The notes under the pieces were generated by a model. That model made no database searches. It was not told the origin of the DNA and saw only the letters and a list, made by a program, of their open reading frames with translations. From CADCVW01 sp035644935 (GTDB lineage: Bacteria; Pseudomonadota; Alphaproteobacteria; Sphingomonadales; Sphingomonadaceae), in assembly GCA_035644935.1 (NCBI GenBank), contig DASQNO010000010.1:1-64000 (forward strand): 64,000 nucleotides of DNA, given 5' to 3'. Each line of letters opens with the position of its first letter. Position 1 is the stretch's first letter. Of this stretch, positions 60,829 to 64,000 are shown in pieces. The position numbers and the translations under genes were made by a program.

Positions 60829-62634
60829 TTAGAGAACCACACCCGCTTTCGCGAACGCGGCTTTCGCGTTGACGAGCTTGGTCCGCCCCCGTTGGTCGGC
60901 CGTCGAGACGAGCAGGTCACGAAGCTGGGCAGCGCTTAGCGTCGGCTTCAGCGCCACCAGCTTGGCCGCGATGCCGGCCACCTGCGGGCTCGCCATCGAC
61001 GTTCCCGACAAGGCACGACGCTGCCCGCCCGGGAAAAAGCTCTCGACCTCCACGCCGTTGGCGTACACCGCGACCGTGCCGCCGATGGACGTGAACAGCG
61101 CTTCGCGCCCGGCACGGTCGACCGCGCCTACGGTCAGCAGATTGGGCGCCGTCAGGCCGGCCGGCATGTAGTCGGCGAAGTTGGAGTCGTTCGCCTCGTT
61201 GCCGGCGCCTGCCACGAACAGGATGTTGGGCGCGGACTTGATGGCCGCATCCATTGCGGTCTTCTCGATGGCGTAAAGCTCCTGGGCCAGCTTCTTGCGC
61301 GCCTCGGCGTCCGGGTGGCCGCCCTGCAACTGCAGCATGCCATCGAACGCTGCCGGACTTACCCGCCAGCTCATGTTCACGACACGAACGCCATCGCGCT
61401 TCATCTGCGTCACGATGTCACGGTAGAATTTCGCCCGCCCTTCCGCTCCGGCGCGATCGAGCCTGAAGTCCTCTTGCCTGTAGGGCCAGTAGTTGGCGAT
61501 CGCCTTCACCCGCGCGAAGGGATTGCCCGCCGTTGCGATGCCGGCGACGTGCGTGCCGTGGATGTAGTTGCCGACGAAGCCAAGCGACTCCCCGACCTCC
61601 TTGGCCTGCTCCGGCTTTATTCCGCGCATGTACGTCTGAAAGGCGGTTGCCTCCGCAGTCTGCTGGCCTGCCTGAAGATCCATCGATCCCTTGACCAGGT
61701 CCATCAGCCGCTGCGTGTCTTTCTGATAGGGTCCGGCTGCGCGAAGGAGCGGGTCCCGGGTGACCTTGCCGTCCCAAGATACCGCGACACCGGGGTTGGC
61801 GGCGGCCTTGAACAGGCTCATGTCGACGCCGGAATCCCAGATCGCGATCGTTACCGGCTTGCCGGGCATTGCGTTCGTCAGGACGACATCCCGGTCCTTC
61901 CAGATATCCACCGCCGGTGCGGCGGCCGCTTGCTTGGATATGATGGTGCCAAGCGCCGCATCCATCGCCGCCGCCACCGGGAGGCGGCACTGCAATGCCA
62001 TGCGCGTCGCAACGATGCTGCTAGCGGTGCCCATGTCGACCTTGTTGCCGTTCTTCGCGACGACGGGATCAAGCTGTTGCTTGAACGTACCGATGATCAG
62101 GCCGGGATTGGCGGTCGAGAAGCCCGCGCGCGTCTGCTTCATCCAGCTGTCGACCTGCGCCCAGGGCAAGGCACCAAGGCGCGCGGGGACGAGCGCGTTG
62201 ACCGTGGCTGTCGGGTCCTTTGCTGCACAACTTTCCGCGATGATCTCTCCGACAAGCCCGGCCGTGAGCTTGCGATCTTCGCGTTGCTGGATCGCCCGCA
62301 GCTCAACGGCAGTCGCCTTGACCGTCGCGAGATCGCGCTTGAGCGTTGCGACCACCAGCCGCCGCCCCAGCATCTCCTCACGCGTCGACAGGTCGGTGAT
62401 CTCATAGGCGGCGAGCGTCTTGGCATCATCACGCAACAATTGCTCGGCAAGCGCCATAACCGGAGCGATGGGTCCTTCGAGCAGCGCCGACGGCGCGGCT
62501 GGCAGTTGATAGCTGTAGACCGGCAGCTGGTTGGCGCTGGTCACCACGGTCTTGGATTGCATCGCAATCGCTGCCGACGGCGCAAGAGCGAGTACGAGCA
62601 CCAGGGCAGTCATCGTTTTGATCGTCTTCATCAT
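60829..62634 (-). CDS. exported subtilisin-like (S8) serine protease
   Basis: 601 residues. Signal peptide about 1-24 (ending AAIA). An unusually long helical N-terminal region (about 30-255) precedes the catalytic domain. The triad is Asp267 in IAIWDSGVD, His359 in YIHGTHVAGIA and Ser546 in SGTSMASPQVAG. The oxyanion Asn lies in FVAGAGNEAND. An approximately 80-residue insert lies between the Asp and His. It ends shortly after the catalytic domain with no extra C-terminal module. Probably periplasmic or secreted. The N-terminal region could be an inhibitory prodomain of non-standard type (inference). Confidence 0.92.
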   Translation of the reverse strand: MMKTIKTMTALVLVLALAPSAAIAMQSKTVVTSANQLPVYSYQLPAAPSALLEGPIAPVMALAEQLLRDDAKTLAAYEITDLSTREEMLGRRLVVATLKRDLATVKATAVELRAIQQREDRKLTAGLVGEIIAESCAAKDPTATVNALVPARLGALPWAQVDSWMKQTRAGFSTANPGLIIGTFKQQLDPVVAKNGNKVDMGTASSIVATRMALQCRLPVAAAMDAALGTIISKQAAAAPAVDIWKDRDVVLTNAMPGKPVTIAIWDSGVDMSLFKAAANPGVAVSWDGKVTRDPLLRAAGPYQKDTQRLMDLVKGSMDLQAGQQTAEATAFQTYMRGIKPEQAKEVGESLGFVGNYIHGTHVAGIATAGNPFARVKAIANYWPYRQEDFRLDRAGAEGRAKFYRDIVTQMKRDGVRVVNMSWRVSPAAFDGMLQLQGGHPDAEARKKLAQELYAIEKTAMDAAIKSAPNILFVAGAGNEANDSNFADYMPAGLTAPNLLTVGAVDRAGREALFTSIGGTVAVYANGVEVESFFPGGQRRALSGTSMASPQVAGIAAKLVALKPTLSAAQLRDLLVSTADQRGRTKLVNAKAAFAKAGVVL

Positions 62635-62834
62635 GGTGTCCTTTCAAAAGTTTGTGGGCTTGCAAAACAATGGTGAACCGAACGAGACCAGGAGCGCGAG
62701 CGATATTCGAGATGCAGGCGTAAGCCACTTTCGGACAGCCGATCCAGAGGAAGAGCCAAGCCGTAAATCGGGCGGTGGCAAGGCGGCGGTTCGGCTCTCC
62801 TCAAGGTTAGATCTATAGCGGGTGAGTGCGACTT

Positions 62835-63317
62835 CTAGCGACGGGCGGCTACGAACCCATCGTCGTCGAGAGGCCTCTCGGTCCAGGCCAGCAAGGCGGC
62901 CGGAAGCGTCAGAACGAGCATGAACCAGCCCCAGAACATGAGCTCGCGCGCAGAGTCGCTGATCACGACGCTGGTGGCGTCCATGACAAGGCGACCAACG
63001 AACATGATGAACAGCGTAAGCGTCGCCACGATCATGTACGCGCTTTTGTAAGCCGCGTTCCTCGATGCAATCTGGAACTCGTCAAGGTCCGTGTCGGGCG
63101 AGTTACCCCACTTCCAGTAGCGCGTGCGCTGAAACAGAACAAACAGCGACCCGAGAGAAACAAGCAACAACGCAACAATCAGGAACGCAACCGGCAGCGG
63201 CCGCAATCCCCCTGCGGCAACCCACAATGCAATGGCGATGCCGTAAGCACCGTACATCACGAGAACGGTTGTCTTGCGAGCCTTGGTGCTCAAGGTCCGC
63301 TCGTTCGTGTTCGCCAT
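62835..63317 (-). CDS. four-helix inner-membrane protein
   Basis: 160 residues. A charged N terminus (MANTNERTLSTKARK) is followed by helices at about 18-36, 42-62, 92-110 and 122-142, with a cytosolic loop QRTRYWKWGNSPDTDLDEFQIA. The tail is ERPLDDDGFVAARR. It starts 2 bp after the stop of the XRE regulator gene, so they form an operon. Small XRE plus DUF2178-like membrane pairs are known in bacteria; the regulator may be tethered or modulated by the membrane protein (inference). Confidence 0.75.
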   Translation of the reverse strand: MANTNERTLSTKARKTTVLVMYGAYGIAIALWVAAGGLRPLPVAFLIVALLLVSLGSLFVLFQRTRYWKWGNSPDTDLDEFQIASRNAAYKSAYMIVATLTLFIMFVGRLVMDATSVVISDSARELMFWGWFMLVLTLPAALLAWTERPLDDDGFVAARR

Positions 63318-63318
63318 C

Positions 63319-63555
63319 CTACTTCCCCTTTTTGGTGAGTTCGCTGACGAGCCCTTCGAACGGCTCCAGCGAAAAAATGAGATCCACGGGCGCTTTGAAG
63401 AAGGCGGCGATTCTAAGGCCCAGCTCCATGCTCGGGCCGTAGTCACCGCGTTCGAGATAGCCGATCGTTTGCTGATTGACCTCGACGGCATCCGCCAGTT
63501 CGCGTCGACTGACGCCGCGCTCCGCCCTCAATACAGAGATTCGATTGTGGAGCAT
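63319..63555 (-). CDS. XRE-family transcriptional regulator
   Basis: 78 residues, a single helix-turn-helix: NRISVLRAERGVSRRELADAVEVNQQTIGYLERGDYGPSMELGLRIAAFFKAPVDLIFSLEPF. Typical of short YgzD-like stand-alone Cro/CI regulators (about 70 residues). The TAG stop is followed almost immediately by the membrane-protein gene. Likely autoregulatory. Confidence 0.9.
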   Translation of the reverse strand: MLHNRISVLRAERGVSRRELADAVEVNQQTIGYLERGDYGPSMELGLRIAAFFKAPVDLIFSLEPFEGLVSELTKKGK

Positions 63556-63673
63556 GTCACCGGTCCGTTTCTACAAATCGGTCCTTATCTCAAACATTTC
63601 GTTGTGTAAACACAATGGATGGGTTTATTTGTGCTCACCCCGCAGGTGCAAGGATCTCAGTCGTTGACCTGGC

Positions 63674-64000
63674 TCAGCGGCGCTTGCGAGCTGGGTGAAG
63701 TCCAATCGTCAGCTGCGTTGACACGACCTCCCGGCGGCCACGGTCGATCGACCACAAAAGTTGTTTGTTCACAGGGTCGAAGGAAATCGCCTGCCCACCG
63801 GTCGAGATCGGGATCGTGCCTAGATGAACCAGAGTGGAGCCCGCCTGCGGCAAGCGAAGGCGATACACTTCGCGCCGATCATGACCGGTGACATAAAGCG
63901 AGCCGTCCGCGCCCCAGTCCCCGCCGGAATTGCTGTATGGCGCAAAGGCGGCGAGCACCGTTGGCGGGAACAGCCAGGCGCCCGTGCGGCGGAACGCATC
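63674..64000 (-). CDS. C-terminal part of a propeller-type protein (runs off the window)
   Basis: About 109 codons, open to the window edge: TGAWLFPPTVLAAFAPYSNSGGDWGADGSLYVTGHDRREVYRLRLP, AGSTLVHLGTIPISTGGQAISFDPVNKQLLWSIDRGRREVV, then a short basic tail. The G-x-W-G-x-DG-x-LYVTGHD-x-x-x-VY-L pattern and repeated beta-blades suggest an NHL/SMP-30-like propeller (sugar lactonase or binding protein). The N-terminal part lies beyond position 64000. Confidence 0.6.
   Translation of the reverse strand, partial: DAFRRTGAWLFPPTVLAAFAPYSNSGGDWGADGSLYVTGHDRREVYRLRLPQAGSTLVHLGTIPISTGGQAISFDPVNKQLLWSIDRGRREVVSTQLTIGLHPARKRR

Overview
The window looks like chromosomal DNA of a sphingomonad (Sphingomonas or a close relative, Alphaproteobacteria). 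The grounds are high GC, several large TonB-dependent receptors (TBDRs), dense two-component systems, GTG/TTG starts with 4-base operon overlaps, and protein families I associate with Sphingomonadales. This is an inference from gene content; no phylogenetic marker gene is present.

Region 1 (1-12.6 kb) opens with an initiator tRNA and its terminator, then a decayed serine-recombinase scrap. It continues with a coherent amino-sugar salvage locus: a BadF/BadG-type sugar kinase; nagA and a SIS-type glucosamine-6-phosphate deaminase; a divergent FAD-linked D-lactate dehydrogenase; and a likely five-gene operon of TBDR, sodium:solute symporter, murQ, GntR regulator and NagX-like membrane protein. 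Together these would take MurNAc/GlcNAc across both membranes to fructose-6-phosphate, and would oxidise the D-lactate that MurQ releases. Three copies of a direct repeat (A[T/G]ACC-type hexamers, 11-bp period) sit in front of the three transcription units.

Region 2 (12.6-24.1 kb) holds a frameshifted HExxH peptidase-like gene; an overlapping TBDR-YfiR-hybrid histidine kinase operon; a small wreck containing a phage terminase remnant; and an OmpR-type two-component pair divergent from another TBDR.

Region 3 (24.1-30 kb) is a gene graveyard. YdeI-like, alpha/beta hydrolase, amidohydrolase, lipoprotein and membrane-protein genes are each broken by frameshifts or stops. They are interspersed with copies of a short palindromic repeat that also occurs at 18.7, 39.9 and 60.7 kb. 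A few small genes may be intact.

Region 4 (30-40.8 kb) has a GAF hybrid kinase plus OmpR regulator, an S41 peptidase, and a 1356-residue RTX protein fusing a PD40 propeller to a class-3 lipase. About 1.7 kb with little coding content follows.

Region 5 (40.8-59.8 kb) is dominated by exported proteins of mostly unknown function. On the minus strand (51.3 to 40.8 kb) these are two proline-hinged proteins with a recurrent C-terminal module, a DUF3617 protein, a DUF805 membrane protein, Gly-rich small proteins, a retropepsin-like protease and a PD40 protein. A ruined serine recombinase lies among them. Next come a LytS/LytTR pair and a second hybrid-kinase/OmpR pair. At 54.7-59.6 kb the kinase and relatives of two island families recur, now frameshifted or interrupted by an amber codon, so this part looks like a decaying paralogous copy.

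Region 6 (59.8-64 kb) contains a hypothetical protein, a subtilisin-like protease, a membrane protein with an adjacent XRE regulator, and a C-terminal fragment that runs off the window.

Many disrupted genes are reported. The sequence alone cannot separate genuine pseudogenes from assembly indels, so single-frameshift cases should be read with that in mind.
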